A DNA stretch of 64,000 nucleotides, taken from positions 372,001 to 436,000 of the forward strand of contig NZ_BCNV01000005.1 in assembly GCF_001570725.1 (NCBI RefSeq). The letters run 5' to 3'. Below the pieces are notes generated by a model. That model was given only the letters and a program-made list of their open reading frames with translations, was not told the origin of the DNA and ran no database searches. Both the position numbers and the translations under genes were made by a program. Numbering within the stretch: the stretch's first letter is position 1; each line of letters opens with the position of its first letter. Positions 42,367 through 50,727 of the stretch are shown here, one piece after another. The DNA is from Paenibacillus amylolyticus. GTDB lineage: Bacteria > Bacillota > Bacilli > Paenibacillales > Paenibacillaceae.

Positions 42367-44403
42367 GTGAACACAGGGATTAGCTTGTGCATGATCGTGA
42401 AGGATGAAGCTGGGCCACTCCAGCGGTGTCTGAACGCAGTCAGGGATATCGTAGATGAGATCATCGTCGTGGATACCGGATCGGTAGACGATACAATTGA
42501 AATTGCCCGCCTCCATGGTGCTATTGTAATCCGTACGGAATGGAACGGAGATTTCAGTGAAGCCCGCAATCTGTCACTGGCCGCTGCTACGAATCCATGG
42601 ATTCTGGTGCTCGATGCGGATGAAGTATGGGTACAGACCCCGCAGATGAAGGCAGAACTCATGCAGTTGTTAGCTACAAGTAGAGACAATGTATGGGGGT
42701 ACTGGATACAGGTCACGAGTCTGTTGGGGGTGTCCGGTGAAGAGCGTGTGACGGATGCGGTGTGTCGTTTGTTCCGAAATGATCCTCGAATTGCCTTTCA
42801 GGGCAGAATTCATGAAGAGATCGCTTCATCCATTATGGCACTGGCTCCGCAAGGTGTACTTCATTCTGGACTTGAGGTCATTCATTACGGATATTTGGAG
42901 CAGGTGATTACTACCAAAAATAAAGGTGCACGGAATATGCAATTGATTCGTTCCGCGTTGAATCAGGAGGGCGACCAACCGGAGTTGTTATATGCTCTGG
43001 CTACCGAATGGTTTCAGCAAGCGAAGTATGATGAAGCACTCCGATTGTTACAACCATTATTGGCACAGCTTACGCCGGAGTGTGGATATCACTCGGATCT
43101 GGTGTTGAAAACGGCTTACGCTTGGCGAGAGAGTGTCAGCCCGGAGAGGGCACTTGCTGTGGTGGAAGCATGGGCGCCCGTGTATGAGGATTTTCCGGAT
43201 TTGTTGGAGCTTGGTGCTGTACTTGAACTGGATCAAGGGAGAGAGGATGTAGCCTTAAACTGGTTAAAACAGGCTAGATCCGCTGCTTCCACAGCCAACC
43301 GATATACCTCAGTCTCTGGTGCTGGAACCTATCGCACCCTGACACTGGAAGGCATGGCACATGAGCGAGCTGGCCGCTGGGCAGAGGCAGAAGCCGCGTA
43401 TATGGTGGCGCTGAGCATACAACCCGGTAGCTTGCCTGCATGGCAGCGGCTGTTGTTGCTGGCCGCAGCCACAGGGCGGTCACATGCTATAGGCAGCGTA
43501 GCTGACCGGGTTAGCTTGCCGCCTGCGGCATGGCAAGCGCTGATCCCGGCCGCGCTGGCTGCGCATCGGCCGGAGTGGCTGCTGCGCCATGCGGTAGCGC
43601 TTGATGCCCCTATGCGGGGACAGCCGCTGGCCAACGGGCTTGCGCTGGCCCAGCTGGGCGAGGACGCCGCGGCTCGGGCGGCTTTGCAGCCTTGGGCGGC
43701 GCATGCGCAGCACGGGCCAGAGGCGGCGCTCGCGCTGTGGGCGCTGGGCCGCAAGCAGCCCGGCGGGCGCAACGCGCGAGCGGCGGCTCGCCATGCGGCA
43801 GCGCTGCCCGCAGCGGACCACGCGGCCGAGGCGTTGCTGCAGCGCGGGGCCACGGCCGGCAGCAACGCCTCGGCGTGCAACAGCGACAGCTCGCGTAGCG
43901 GTGCAACGCCCGGCGGCCCGGCCGCTCCTGCGCCAGGCGTGCTCGCCGCTGCGCAAGCGCTCGCTGGCGTGGGCGCCTGGGCCGCATGGCTGCGCCTGCT
44001 GCAAGCCCTGCCGCCTCGCGGTGCGCTGGCGTTGCTCGCAGCGCTTCCGCCTGCGGCACGCTGCGGGCTGCTGCGCGCACCCGCGAGCGTCCGCGAAGGG
44101 CTGCTGGCGCTATGCGGCACGCCTGACGGCGCGCAGCAGCCCCACGCGGACGAAGTGCCTGCCCCCGAGCGCACCGCTCACGCGCTCCTCGCGGGCACGC
44201 TCGCGCTGCTCGCCGGGCGGCAGAACCTGGCACGTGAATGGGCCGAATCGGCCCAACTCACTGCGCGGCAACCTGCCGCCACAGGTCGCCCGGCGACTGC
44301 GATCCCGCCGGGCTTGCAAACCTTGCTGCGCCTGACAACACCCGGCGCAGCCTCTGCCAAAGAGTACACCAACCAGTGCAACATGCTACTGGTACACCTA
44401 TAA
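42367..44403 (+). CDS. GT2 glycosyltransferase fused to TPR repeats (3), with GC-rich C-terminal half
   Basis: 678 residues from GTG 42367 (AGGTGG at 42353-42358 is eight bases upstream); the frame is open from 42274. The GT2 domain repeats the same landmarks: ISLCMIVKDEAGPLQRCLNA, VVDTGSVDDTIEIARLHGA, DFSEARNLSLA, WILVLDADE, FQGRIHEEI. TPR-like repeats follow. From about 43490 to 44350 the sequence becomes extremely GC-rich, and the protein is dominated by Ala, Arg, Gly and Pro (LLALCGTPDGAQQPHADEVP). Its TPR periodicity weakens there. It is the last of three tandem paralogues. Confidence 0.82.
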   Translation: MNTGISLCMIVKDEAGPLQRCLNAVRDIVDEIIVVDTGSVDDTIEIARLHGAIVIRTEWNGDFSEARNLSLAAATNPWILVLDADEVWVQTPQMKAELMQLLATSRDNVWGYWIQVTSLLGVSGEERVTDAVCRLFRNDPRIAFQGRIHEEIASSIMALAPQGVLHSGLEVIHYGYLEQVITTKNKGARNMQLIRSALNQEGDQPELLYALATEWFQQAKYDEALRLLQPLLAQLTPECGYHSDLVLKTAYAWRESVSPERALAVVEAWAPVYEDFPDLLELGAVLELDQGREDVALNWLKQARSAASTANRYTSVSGAGTYRTLTLEGMAHERAGRWAEAEAAYMVALSIQPGSLPAWQRLLLLAAATGRSHAIGSVADRVSLPPAAWQALIPAALAAHRPEWLLRHAVALDAPMRGQPLANGLALAQLGEDAAARAALQPWAAHAQHGPEAALALWALGRKQPGGRNARAAARHAAALPAADHAAEALLQRGATAGSNASACNSDSSRSGATPGGPAAPAPGVLAAAQALAGVGAWAAWLRLLQALPPRGALALLAALPPAARCGLLRAPASVREGLLALCGTPDGAQQPHADEVPAPERTAHALLAGTLALLAGRQNLAREWAESAQLTARQPAATGRPATAIPPGLQTLLRLTTPGAASAKEYTNQCNMLLVHL

Positions 44404-44408
44404 TTTTT

Positions 44409-44436
44409 CTTTAATCTTTAATCTTTAATCTTTAAT
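44409..44436. repeat. Four tandem 7-bp repeats (CTTTAAT)
   Basis: CTTTAAT is repeated four times without change directly after the third glycosyltransferase gene. No function is evident; slippage could vary the copy number. Confidence 0.9.
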
Positions 44437-44588
44437 CTCTGTCTTTCATCTCTAGTTCCCCAATCCCTATATATCCCCCACATATTCCCGTAATAGGACC
44501 TCCATTGAAAGTGCAAAAGCAACGGAGCTGCCGGTAATCGGATTATTTCCCGAACCGTACATGGTTCCGTTGCCAATGAGTCAATCCC

Positions 44589-45260
44589 TCAACCTTTGCA
44601 TATCACTGCGCGAAAACAGCGGATCGGCGTGCCGTACATGTCTGACCAGATGGCATCGTCCGGCTCCTCCACATTCAGCTTATCTTCAATGGTTAGTCCG
44701 GTGACCGCCATGATCGTCTCCAGTAGATCAGGCCGCATCTCGGGCACATCAAAGGTAGCGATCAACTGTCCGTTTGGCTTCAGCACCCGGGCGAATTCAC
44801 GAAATGCACGCAGCATTGTACCTGTATCCAGATGCTCCAGTACAGAGATACAGAACACCCGATCAAACTTACCCGACTCGTACGGAAGCTGGGCCAGATT
44901 AGCCTTTGCACGATGCAATCGGACGAGAGTTGATTCCGGCAGATCCTGAGCGGCCTGCTCCCCAAAATCAGCAGCAATATCCAGCCGGATTGCCTCTTCA
45001 GACAAAATACGTTCATCCCAATCGCAGGCGTGAACCTCGCGGCAGTGTTCGGCAAGCCAGAATTTGAACGGATGGGAGATGCCGCAGGCTGCATCAAGGA
45101 CCACATCGTCCGGACGTGCAAACCGCCGGGCCCATTCATATTCATAGGGGCGGCTCCACCATGCCGGATGCAAGGGGAAGACCAGTGTGTCCGTTTTAGG
45201 GTCACTTTGCCGAATGTATCTTGATTCCATGAATTCCGTTGCCTTGGGCGTATCCATCAT
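44589..45260 (-). CDS. Class I SAM-dependent methyltransferase
   Basis: 224 residues. Motif I is VVLDAACGISHPFKFWLAEH (residues about 47-66), then CDWDERILSEEA, and the FDRVFCISVLEHLD segment characteristic of Methyltransf_11/25 proteins, followed by FARVLKPNGQLIATFD. The frame is open to 45332, but ATG 45260 (or 45257) follows GAAGGAGGG and overlaps the stop of the GT4 gene, so it is the last gene of the minus-strand set. It may methylate a sugar or nucleotide-sugar in the glycan pathway. Confidence 0.82.
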   Translation of the reverse strand: MMDTPKATEFMESRYIRQSDPKTDTLVFPLHPAWWSRPYEYEWARRFARPDDVVLDAACGISHPFKFWLAEHCREVHACDWDERILSEEAIRLDIAADFGEQAAQDLPESTLVRLHRAKANLAQLPYESGKFDRVFCISVLEHLDTGTMLRAFREFARVLKPNGQLIATFDVPEMRPDLLETIMAVTGLTIEDKLNVEEPDDAIWSDMYGTPIRCFRAVICKG

Positions 45261-46642
45261 CCGCGAATTCCCTCCTTCAATCCTGTCTCTGCCAAAAAAG
45301 ATTCCAACACCGTGCTCCACCGGCTCCGCCACCTGGTTAGATCATAGGACAGTGCAGTCTCGCGCGCATAGATTCCCAGTCGTTCTCGCTCGGCCCGATC
45401 CTGTACGAGACGAACCAGTGCGGCGGTGAGTTCCTGCTCACCAGGAGGTACCAGCAGCCCATTAAACCCGTCCTGAATCAGATCATTCAATCCCCCAACA
45501 TTGGAGGCGATTACCGGAAGTCCACAGCTCATCGCTTCCAGACAGGCATAGGAGGTGCCCTCTGAGAAAACGGTTGGAATCACGGCGATATCTGCCTGAT
45601 GGTACGCCTCCCGAATATCCCGGAAATCATACGTGCGCTGGTTAATTCTCGCTGCATGTGGGTGAGTACGATGCCAATAACGGAAGGCTCTCCCGACTGT
45701 ACTGCCTTCGACCAGTTCCCCGGCAAATTCAATCTCCAGATCCGGAAAAGCACCCAATAGCTTATCTGCTGCCAGCATCATCGGAATAATCCCGCGTTCC
45801 ATGCTGATGCGGCGCGGATATATAATGCGAATTGGGCGGGGAGGGGTCAAACTTACATCCACAGCTTTCTTTTCAACCTGTCCCCGAATTGGACCATTAA
45901 CCTGGTAGTCAGCATCTGCTTCTATTAGAATATCGTTAGCCCTACCTCTGTTCGTTCCATCACCACCGGCTCCACCCTTGCTATCTACAGCTTGCACCCC
46001 TGATATAACTGCATCAGCCTTCTCCTCATGACTCGCCAGATCGGTCTTCCATGCAGCAAGCCATTCGTCTTCCTGTTCCTGCTCTAAGGTCCGCGTTGGC
46101 GGGGCTGGTGTGAAATAGGATGTATCCACTGCATTAGGAATGAGGACAACCTGTCTTGGATCGGTATAGGTACAAGCGGCTCGGCAAAAGGTCTGGAAAT
46201 GGGAATCCACAGATACGATGCGCACAAGTCCATCCAGAGCCAGCTGAATGTGTTCTGCTACTTGTTGTTTGGTATCCAATGGCAGACCGGGACGATCCCA
46301 GTTAATGCCGTGACAGATGCCAAGACTGCCTGGTTTGTAGGTGATGGGTTGCCACAGACAGCTCGCATAGATCACAGGTCCGCGTGCCGCGGCGGCCATC
46401 CGGTCAAAGGCTTCGGGCACATCATTCATGTCATATGCATAGCCAAATACATCAATCTGCTCCGTACGCGTCTGAAACGCCTCAAAATAAGAGAGCTGAT
46501 GAACCTCGGGAATGTGCCCGAGCCCACGGATGACACTGCACAGATCCAAAATGTAGCGCTCCAGTCCACCGCCAAATACCCGGCCAAATTCCCGATTGTA
46601 CCCATCGGTGAAGCTATGTGTCAGAATACTCACCACGCCCAT
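45257..46642 (-). CDS. GT4 family glycosyltransferase with a long inter-domain insertion
   Basis: 461 residues. N-terminal half: FGRVFGGGLERYILDLCSVI (acceptor-side motif). C-terminal half: RIIYPRRISMERGI, YHQADIAVIPTVFSEGTSYACL and EAMSCGLPVIASNVGGLNDL, the E-x7-E donor-binding region. Between them about 80 residues (around 200-285) are hydrophilic and poorly conserved (LEQEQEDEWLAAWKTDL, AGGDGTNRGRAND), an unusual insertion. ATG 46642 lies one base after the GT2 stop codon and has AAGGAGGG in front. Cytosolic retaining GT-B enzyme; sugar unknown. Confidence 0.85.
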   Translation of the reverse strand: MGVVSILTHSFTDGYNREFGRVFGGGLERYILDLCSVIRGLGHIPEVHQLSYFEAFQTRTEQIDVFGYAYDMNDVPEAFDRMAAAARGPVIYASCLWQPITYKPGSLGICHGINWDRPGLPLDTKQQVAEHIQLALDGLVRIVSVDSHFQTFCRAACTYTDPRQVVLIPNAVDTSYFTPAPPTRTLEQEQEDEWLAAWKTDLASHEEKADAVISGVQAVDSKGGAGGDGTNRGRANDILIEADADYQVNGPIRGQVEKKAVDVSLTPPRPIRIIYPRRISMERGIIPMMLAADKLLGAFPDLEIEFAGELVEGSTVGRAFRYWHRTHPHAARINQRTYDFRDIREAYHQADIAVIPTVFSEGTSYACLEAMSCGLPVIASNVGGLNDLIQDGFNGLLVPPGEQELTAALVRLVQDRAERERLGIYARETALSYDLTRWRSRWSTVLESFLAETGLKEGIRG

Positions 46643-46643
46643 T

Positions 46644-47639
46644 TCACTGTCCCTCCTTCCAGGGAAGCAGCCGAGGTTCCGGATCGAGGATCGACTCGTA
46701 GTGTGCAAGATTTCCCCACTCACCGCTCGGATCAATACGTTTATAGCGCAAGTATTTACGAACCCGATCCTCCAGACTGCCGGCCCAACCGAGGTGCTGA
46801 ACTTTCAGCTCCGTGCTGATCCCAGGCAACACAGTGCAGGACAAGGGGAGGCGGGGAACGTGATGATTCTGCTGTGGATAAAAATAAGGATATCCAGGCA
46901 TATACCGTATAAGTGAAGCGGTATGCCGTTTATGCAGACACCAAAGATCATCTTCCCGGTAGTGGGTCCGGCCACCCCACATATCGTAGAAACGAAATGC
47001 AAACCAGTCTGCATACTCCTGATTAATCAGAGTGCGTATGGCTTTCTTGGCCTCTGTGCTGTATAGCTCATCCGCATCAACCGAGAGCAACCAGTCGGGA
47101 CGTGTTCCCGCAGCAGCTTGCCATAAGGTGTTGCGAAGTCGCCATTCCTCGGCGAACAGCGGTTTCTCCAATACCTCCAGCCGGACCACCTTCGGATAGG
47201 CCTTGCATATTTCCGGGGTTCCATCTGTGCTGGCATCGTCCACAATCACGATCTCATCCACGAAATCACTCAGATCATGCAATACCTCTTCAAGGTATCG
47301 GCCACGTTCATTGCGAACCTGGAGCATGGCGGTCAGTTTGTTGCCCTTGCTTTTGCGAACCCGACGAATGGAGAAGGGCTCTTCGAATACACTTGCTTCC
47401 TCTCTTGATACAGCAGCATCCTGTTCTCCCTGACCTTGTACGTCGCCCCAGTGATGAATTTGGCTTCGAGTGCTCGGCGTTGGTTGTGCATGATCCGGCG
47501 TGTGATCGCCATTTCCCAATGCGTCTGTAGGTGTCCGATCGACTGTTTCCGTTGGCGTATAAGTGGTTTCGGTTCGGATATCCCTGTGCACCATCGGCCC
47601 ATTCACCTGTTGTCTACGCTTCTTCGGGTCCAGCATCAT
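46644..47639 (-). CDS. GT2 family glycosyltransferase with a disordered N-terminal extension
   Basis: 331 residues. The first about 100 residues are hydrophilic, Thr/Pro/Gln/His-rich and probably disordered (TPTETVDRTPTDALGNGD). The GT2 domain begins at KLTAMLQVRNERGRYLEEVL, with VIVDDASTDGTPEI and the DxD motif LLSVDADELY. It overlaps the TPR protein gene upstream by four bases and is followed by the GT4 gene. The catalytic residues of the family appear complete. The substrate is unknown. Confidence 0.83.
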   Translation of the reverse strand: MMLDPKKRRQQVNGPMVHRDIRTETTYTPTETVDRTPTDALGNGDHTPDHAQPTPSTRSQIHHWGDVQGQGEQDAAVSREEASVFEEPFSIRRVRKSKGNKLTAMLQVRNERGRYLEEVLHDLSDFVDEIVIVDDASTDGTPEICKAYPKVVRLEVLEKPLFAEEWRLRNTLWQAAAGTRPDWLLSVDADELYSTEAKKAIRTLINQEYADWFAFRFYDMWGGRTHYREDDLWCLHKRHTASLIRYMPGYPYFYPQQNHHVPRLPLSCTVLPGISTELKVQHLGWAGSLEDRVRKYLRYKRIDPSGEWGNLAHYESILDPEPRLLPWKEGQ

Positions 47640-48928
47640 GGCACCTCCCCAAGCAATTGCTGTACAGCATGATCCAACAACTCCAGCTCGACAATCCGGG
47701 CGAGCGCATCTTCATCCTCCAGTGCCGTTTCGAGAAAATGTCGGACTGCCCCGTGTCGCTCTCCTCGCAGAGCCAGCGCACTTCCGGATAATTGCTGATA
47801 ATCCCGGCGACTGGCATCATCCTGAATATCGACTGCATGCACCAGAGCCAGTGCCTCTTCCACACGTCCAGTCTCCTGATAAATGCGGAATTTCCAATGT
47901 CTCGCCGTTTCTCCGCCAAGTTCGTCCAGGATACGCAAGGCATTTCCGTAATCATCGTTAATACGCAGCAATTCCGCTCGTACAAGTTGATCTTCTCCCG
48001 CCTCAAGCCAGCGACAGAGCTGTTCATAATGATGTCGTTCCTGTTCGTCGCCTGCACTGATTCCATACACTAGCAGGGCGTCCTCCAATTTCCCGGCCCG
48101 GGCATGGATGGCAGACAGGAATCTATAGTGGGAGACTACGCAATCGCTGCGACCATTCAAGACCGCATGGGAGAATGCCTCTTGAAGTGAATGGATAGCC
48201 CGAGGATCTTCAAGCAAGTACTCATAGGCTGCCAGCAAAAAGGATATCGTTTCATGGGCACCTGCTTTGGCTCGGAGCTGCCGGTAGAAGTCGGCACGTA
48301 CACTGCATTGAAGCAGGGTGACGCTATCCGGAGTGCCTGAGAGGATCTGCCGCAGCGCATGCAGGAAGAACAGTTCGTAGTCCCGGAGAGGGACTTCGAG
48401 ATCATCCTTTTGCATCGTACCCGCAGGTGTAGGATCTTCGCCGCCTAGCCAGACAGCGCGTACACCTTGGAAAAGCAGCTTCATATATCGTGTTTCGGAG
48501 GAGGTCCCCACCAGATCGGCGATGCCGACCAGTTTGGAGATACTGCTTTCCCATAAAGGAGAGGCTGCTTCATCTCCAACTGGCTCAGGGAGCAGGACAA
48601 TACATAGCTCCGGCTCCAGCGAAGCTGTAGCCATAAGCCAGTACGGATGGGTAACGACCGCAACGGTTCGTGGTTCCAGTAATAGCTGCTCGGCTTCAGG
48701 AAGGGAGATCACGGTGATGACCGAAGGTACATCCTCTGTTTGCGTCAGGCTGCTGACATAGTAGACATCTCCCTCGATCGACAGCAGCGCAGCAATATCG
48801 GGATAGGGAAAGGATGACCAGCCTCCTTTGCGGGGGAAGAGAACATACCGGACAGGGGGCTGTGCCGTAGTAGCCTCATCCATGCAGACTTCGGGAGCTG
48901 AATCAGGTAACGGCGCAGAATTTTCCAT
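47636..48928 (-). CDS. TPR-containing protein of the glycosylation cluster
   Basis: 430 residues. The N-terminal about 170 residues contain alternating hydrophobic strands (VRYVLFPRKGGWSSFPYPDI, VVTHPYWLMATASLEPEL) that could be a degenerate glycosyltransferase-like or Rossmann fold. The remainder is helical with TPR character (RYLSAIHARAGKLEDALLVY-like segment, WKFRIYQETGRVEEALALVH). No signal peptide. It is the first gene of the minus-strand operon and overlaps the GT2 gene (ATGA). It may be the scaffold or acceptor-recognition partner for the transferases; that is inference. Confidence 0.7.
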   Translation of the reverse strand: MENSAPLPDSAPEVCMDEATTAQPPVRYVLFPRKGGWSSFPYPDIAALLSIEGDVYYVSSLTQTEDVPSVITVISLPEAEQLLLEPRTVAVVTHPYWLMATASLEPELCIVLLPEPVGDEAASPLWESSISKLVGIADLVGTSSETRYMKLLFQGVRAVWLGGEDPTPAGTMQKDDLEVPLRDYELFFLHALRQILSGTPDSVTLLQCSVRADFYRQLRAKAGAHETISFLLAAYEYLLEDPRAIHSLQEAFSHAVLNGRSDCVVSHYRFLSAIHARAGKLEDALLVYGISAGDEQERHHYEQLCRWLEAGEDQLVRAELLRINDDYGNALRILDELGGETARHWKFRIYQETGRVEEALALVHAVDIQDDASRRDYQQLSGSALALRGERHGAVRHFLETALEDEDALARIVELELLDHAVQQLLGEVP

Positions 48929-49133
48929 AAATTGTTCACCTCACCTTGACTGAATTATGGTGCGTCATTCTCTCTGCATGTGCTTCATGCTTTCACTTCA
49001 TATGTAAAGCCCTCACGGCACTTCGCATGTTATGCCTGAGACTAACATATGGGCATTCCGTCCCAAACATGAGTATCTTCCATGAATACATGAAGTTGGC
49101 AAGCTGTGGTAATAGGCTGATTTTTATCTTTTG

Positions 49134-49149
49134 TGTGACCAGGATCACT
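49134..49149. promoter_or_regulatory. Upstream TGTGA-N6-TCACT site of the cyd promoter
   Basis: TGTGACCAGGATCACT matches the Fnr/Crp-type consensus. Its centre is about 61-62 bases before the expected transcription start, the classical position for an activator. Confidence 0.5.
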
Positions 49150-49173
49150 TTTTTTTGCTCTAAACACGTAGAT

Positions 49174-49197
49174 TGTGATAATTCTCACATGTATAAA
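49174..49197 (+). promoter_or_regulatory. cyd promoter with overlapping Rex/Fnr-type site
   Basis: TGTGATAATTCTCACA (49174-49189, preceded by T) matches the Rex consensus and also the general TGTGA-N6-TCACA pattern. It ends two bases before the -10 candidate TATAAA (49192-49197). No good -35 is visible. A repressor bound here would block the promoter. The rest of the 48929-49311 gap shows no other feature. Confidence 0.6.
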
Positions 49198-49311
49198 ATA
49201 GGTAATCTGGCACAATACGTTCATCAACGTATTTGGTGGACAGACAGCGAAGGTGCAGCTTCAATGCCAGATACGCATACTGCGAAGTGAACAGAAAGAA
49301 GGGGTAACGGT

Positions 49312-50727
49312 ATGGATCCGATTATGTTATCGCGTATCCAATATGCACTTACAACGATTTTCCATTTCTTTTTTGTGCCGCTATCCATCGGTCTCGTGCT
49401 GTTGGTTGCGATTATGGAGACGTTGTACGTTGTTAAGGGTAAGGAGATCTACAAAACGATGGCCAAGTTCTGGGGCAAACTGTTCCTGATTAACTTCGCC
49501 GTCGGGGTAGTCACAGGTATTCTGCAAGAGTTTCAGTTCGGTATGAACTGGTCAGAGTACTCCCGATTTGTCGGGGATGTGTTCGGTGCGCCACTGGCTA
49601 TTGAAGCCCTATTGGCGTTTTTTATGGAGTCTACATTTATTGGATTGTGGATATTTGGGTGGGATCGTTTGTCCAAAAAAGTGCATCTGGCCTGTATCTG
49701 GCTGGTGTTCGTTGGCACATTCCTGTCCGCGCTGTGGATTCTGGCGGCCAATTCGTTTATGCAGCATCCTGTCGGGTTTGAGATTAACAACGGCCGAGCC
49801 GAGATGAATGATTTCTTTGCACTCATCACGAATGGTCAGCTTCTTGTGGAGTTCCCACATACAATCTTTGGGGCATTGATGACAGGGGCATTCGTCGTAA
49901 CGGGTATCAGTGCCTACAAATTGATGAAAAAGCAGGATGTGGAGATCTTCCGCAAATCGTTTAATATTGCGATCATTATCGCTCTGGTTTCTTCATTCGG
50001 CGTTGCTTTCTCCGGTCACTTCCAGGCGCAATATCTGGTGGAGACACAGCCGATGAAGATGGCAGCCAGTGAGGGCACATGGACGACGACAGAAGATCCG
50101 GCACCATGGACGGTGGTCGCTTTTATTGATCCGGATAAACAGGAGAATACGGGCGAGATCAAAATCCCCGGATTGCTCAGTTATCTGTCCTACAGTAAGT
50201 TCTCCGGTAGTGTCAAAGGCATGAAGGAGCTTCAAGCTGAGTATGAACAGACGTACGGACCAGGGGACTATATCCCTCCAGTACGTACAACGTTCTGGAG
50301 TTTCCGCATCATGATTGCAGCGGGTGGTTTGATGATTGCACTGGCGCTATACGGTACGTTTCTGGCCATGCGCAAGAAGCTGGAGGTCGCTGGGAAGTGG
50401 TTTATGCGTCTGATGGTGTTTGCCATCTCCCTGCCGTTTATAGCCAATACATCAGGTTGGATTATGACCGAGGTCGGAAGGCAGCCATGGACAGTATTTG
50501 GCTATATGACAACTGAAGCTGGGGTCTCACCGAATGTATCCGCAGGAATGATCCTGTTTTCGACCATTGCTTTTACCGCTGCGTATACGGTTCTCGGAAT
50601 CGTGATGGTATACCTGTTCGTACGTGAGATCAAAGCCGGACCGTTTGCGGTCGAGAAGCCGGAAGATCACGATGAATCGGCCGACCCGTTCGGCGTGGAT
50701 GGAGGTTATTCCGTTGTCACTAAGTGA
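49312..50727 (+). CDS. cydA: Cytochrome bd ubiquinol/menaquinol oxidase subunit I
   Basis: 471 residues with about nine membrane segments. CydA carries the three hemes and the quinol site and reduces oxygen to water at the cytoplasmic membrane. Visible family features are SRIQYALTTIFHFFFVPLSIG with the heme ligand His18, the EFQFGMNWSEYSRFVGDVFG block, GWIMTEVGRQPW (shown as TEVGRQPWTVFGYMTTEAG) near residue 390, and a short Q-loop as in other Firmicutes. ATG 49312 has GGGGTAACGGT before it, a modest ribosome binding site. First gene of cydABDC, overlapping cydB. Confidence 0.95.
   Translation: MDPIMLSRIQYALTTIFHFFFVPLSIGLVLLVAIMETLYVVKGKEIYKTMAKFWGKLFLINFAVGVVTGILQEFQFGMNWSEYSRFVGDVFGAPLAIEALLAFFMESTFIGLWIFGWDRLSKKVHLACIWLVFVGTFLSALWILAANSFMQHPVGFEINNGRAEMNDFFALITNGQLLVEFPHTIFGALMTGAFVVTGISAYKLMKKQDVEIFRKSFNIAIIIALVSSFGVAFSGHFQAQYLVETQPMKMAASEGTWTTTEDPAPWTVVAFIDPDKQENTGEIKIPGLLSYLSYSKFSGSVKGMKELQAEYEQTYGPGDYIPPVRTTFWSFRIMIAAGGLMIALALYGTFLAMRKKLEVAGKWFMRLMVFAISLPFIANTSGWIMTEVGRQPWTVFGYMTTEAGVSPNVSAGMILFSTIAFTAAYTVLGIVMVYLFVREIKAGPFAVEKPEDHDESADPFGVDGGYSVVTK

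Noticed and set aside
43329..44384. Several long open frames on both strands in the GC-rich part of the third glycosyltransferase gene
   Set aside because: High GC removes stop codons in all frames; none has a ribosome binding site or protein-like composition, and the sense frame continues a recognisable protein.
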